Made by a program: the position numbers and the translations under genes. The notes under the pieces are model-generated. The model saw only the letters and a list, made by a program, of their open reading frames with translations. It searched no databases and was not told where the DNA came from. DNA of 64,000 nucleotides from DAOSCP01 sp035379625 (GTDB lineage: Bacteria; Bacteroidota; Ignavibacteria; Ignavibacteriales; DAOSCP01), in NCBI GenBank assembly GCA_035379625.1, contig DAOSVM010000004.1, positions 1 to 64,000 of the forward strand, given 5' to 3'. Positions 62,461 to 64,000 of this stretch are shown one piece after another. Within the stretch, counting starts at the first letter, position 1, and each line of letters opens with the position of its first letter.

Positions 62461-63836
62461 AAAAGGGACTGAATACATTGCTGTTGATATATTTAATTGT
62501 AATATTTGCAGCAATTATGACTTATATTTTACCTGCAGGAGAGTATCAGAGAGAAGAACAAAATGGGAAGACGGTTGTTGTTCCAAATTCTTTTAAAACA
62601 CTTAAGCAAAATATACCACAAGGAGTTGATAAAGTTATTTTAGCACCGATAAAAGGTTTTGAAAAAGCTGCAGAGATAATTGTATTTATATTGATAATAG
62701 GTGGGGCTTTTTCAGTGATACAAAAAACAGGTGCTATAGATATAGGTTTAAAAAAGATTGCATTTGTTATGAGTAGAAAGCCAGGGTTGCAGAAATATTT
62801 TATTCCAGTAACAATGACATTTTTTTCATTAGGTGGTTCTTTATTTGGAATGTGTGAAGAGACGATGCCATTTGTTTTAATTTTTATTCCATTAGCAATT
62901 GCTTTGGGATATGATTCATTAGTTGGTACAGCGATTCCATTTTTAGGTGCAGCAGCAGGTTTTGCAGGTGCTATATTAAATCCATTTACATTAGGTATAG
63001 CTTTAAAGATAACTGAATTGCCTTATGATATTGGATTAGGTTATAGAATTTTAATTTGGTTTATAAGTACAATTTCTATGATAACATTTGTGCAAATATA
63101 TGCAAATAAAATCAAAAAAAATCCTGAGAAAAGTTTGGTTTATGATATTGATAAGAATAGGCATATAGATTTTAGTTTGAAAGAAGATGTTGATTTCCAA
63201 TTGAAACATAAAATTATATTATTATCTATAGCTATAGCTATGGTTATAATGGTTTGGGGAATATTGGCAAAAGGTTGGTTTATAATTGAAATTGCTGGAC
63301 TTTTTATGGTGTTAGGTATACTGAGTGGAATTATAGCAAAAATGGATTCTAATTCTATAATTGAAACATTTAAAGATGGGGCAAAAGATTTCATAGGTGT
63401 AGCTTTTATTATTGCTTGTGCGAAAGGTTTATTGGTAATAGCACAGGATGGTAAGATTATAGATACGATGTTGTTTTATATGTCGAATGTAATAAGTTAT
63501 TTGCATCCAATAGTAGCAGCACAGATGATGTTTATAACGCAAGGAGTAATAAACTTTTTTGTTCATTCAGGTTCAGGGCAAGCGGCATTAACGATGCCGG
63601 TGATGGCACCGCTTGCAGATGTTTTGGGTATTCCAAGATTTGCTGCTGTTTTGGCGTTTCAATTTGGGGAGGGTTGGATAAATCCGATTTTACCAACAAG
63701 TGGTGTAACAATGGGAGTTTTAGGATTAGCTGGCATTCCTTATAATAAATGGTTTAAATGGATTTTAATTATTCAAATATACTTTTTCATCTTAGCACTA
63801 ATCTTGTTAATTCCAGCAGTATTAATAAAATTTTAA
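62457..63836 (+). CDS. YfcC-family membrane transporter
   Basis: Polytopic permease of 459 residues with about 12 helices in the YfcC/DcuC-like group, which includes arginine-ornithine and peptide carriers. MTYILPAGEYQREEQNGKTVVVPNSF near 20, FGMCEETMPFVLIFIPLAIALGYDS near 140, AAAGFAGAILNPFTLGIA and the C-terminal FFVHSGSGQAALTMPVMAPLADVLGI near 370 are family landmarks. Coupling with an exported cyanophycinase and an M20 dipeptidase suggests it takes up beta-Asp-Arg dipeptide, arginine or aspartate. Substrate is inferred. Confidence 0.83.
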   Translation: MKKGLNTLLLIYLIVIFAAIMTYILPAGEYQREEQNGKTVVVPNSFKTLKQNIPQGVDKVILAPIKGFEKAAEIIVFILIIGGAFSVIQKTGAIDIGLKKIAFVMSRKPGLQKYFIPVTMTFFSLGGSLFGMCEETMPFVLIFIPLAIALGYDSLVGTAIPFLGAAAGFAGAILNPFTLGIALKITELPYDIGLGYRILIWFISTISMITFVQIYANKIKKNPEKSLVYDIDKNRHIDFSLKEDVDFQLKHKIILLSIAIAMVIMVWGILAKGWFIIEIAGLFMVLGILSGIIAKMDSNSIIETFKDGAKDFIGVAFIIACAKGLLVIAQDGKIIDTMLFYMSNVISYLHPIVAAQMMFITQGVINFFVHSGSGQAALTMPVMAPLADVLGIPRFAAVLAFQFGEGWINPILPTSGVTMGVLGLAGIPYNKWFKWILIIQIYFFILALILLIPAVLIKF

Positions 63837-63851
63837 TAATTGGGAGGTATT

Positions 63852-64000
63852 ATGAAAAACAAATTATTTACAATTGTTTTTATTCTTTTAGCTTATTATA
63901 ATTCTTATTCACAAGTTTCTTTTGTAAATTCAAAAGGTGATTATGGAATAAGGTTATCAGATTATGCAAATATTAATCCCTATAAAGGATCAATTGTAAA
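63852..64000 (+). CDS. Exported protein of unknown function (partial, cut by window end)
   Basis: The first 49 codons are visible: a signal peptide MKNKLFTIVFILLAYYNSYSQ, then VSFVNSKGDYGIRLSDYANINPY. GGGAGG (63842-63847) precedes the ATG. It is 15 bases after the transporter stop, so probably the fourth gene of the operon. Too little is present for a family call. Confidence 0.7.
   Translation, partial: MKNKLFTIVFILLAYYNSYSQVSFVNSKGDYGIRLSDYANINPYKGSIV

Overview
The window is strongly AT-rich and reads as a chromosomal segment of a Gram-negative bacterium in the Bacteroidota/Chlorobiota/Ignavibacteriota (FCB) assemblage. The evidence is: a secreted nuclease ending in a type IX secretion sorting domain with a YPNPFNP motif, which favours Ignavibacteria/Kapabacteria-like lineages over classical Bacteroidetes; promoters of the form TTG-N20-TAnnTTTG; an 11-subunit complex I operon (nuoABCDHIJKLMN, no nuoEFG); a MurE with the meso-diaminopimelate motif DNPR; and a fused OlsF-like acyltransferase. 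The genus cannot be fixed from the sequence alone.

Layout: 1-2400 holds a decayed PQQ-propeller fragment, a non-coding repeat element and asnB. 2530-7773 is a forward run of phosphate transport (PhoU-like/DUF47, Pit), coenzyme A synthesis (coaBC), a family 4 uracil-DNA glycosylase and dnaB. 8104-24067 is a complete, tightly packed division and cell wall cluster (mraZ-rsmH-ftsL-ftsI-murE-murF-mraY-murD-ftsW-murG-murC-ftsQ-ftsA-ftsZ), with a clear promoter, three MraZ operator repeats and a terminator. 24073-37069 is more mixed: a phosphohexomutase, a membrane acyltransferase, two bacteriohemerythrins (one cut by an amber codon), a sugar transporter with an exported GH133-type debranching enzyme, a TPR histidine kinase, a T9SS nuclease and a caspase-like relic. 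37159-44152 has a hybrid kinase, a reverse-strand lolCDE-type operon and five tRNA genes. 44292-54572 is the complex I operon. 54619-58014 has an LTA-synthase-like gene split by one TAA, a DUF481 barrel and a nitroreductase. 58653-64000 has an OlsF-like enzyme and an operon of M20 peptidase, exported cyanophycinase and YfcC-type transporter that looks like a peptide/amino-acid (possibly cyanophycin) utilisation unit.

The most unusual content is non-coding. Three intergenic regions (about 240-652, 35872-36405 and 57938-58553), plus a solo end near 27696-27769, share a composite element. Its two ends are inverted copies of the box TAGCTCAGAC(G/A)GTGTAAGC. GC-rich perfect hairpins lie just inside each end. 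The middle is an array of 17-bp quasi-palindromic AT-rich units, roughly TATAT(A/C)GT-NNNN-AC(A/G)A. The copies have the same internal order in both orientations, carry no plausible gene, and two of them lie beside gene relics. They look like a non-autonomous mobile element or an undescribed structured intergenic repeat.

Four loci show gene decay or in-frame stops (TAG plus TGA, TAG, TAA, and multiple frameshifts). Two of these, the hemerythrin and the LTA-synthase-like gene, are interrupted by a single nonsense codon and are otherwise intact.
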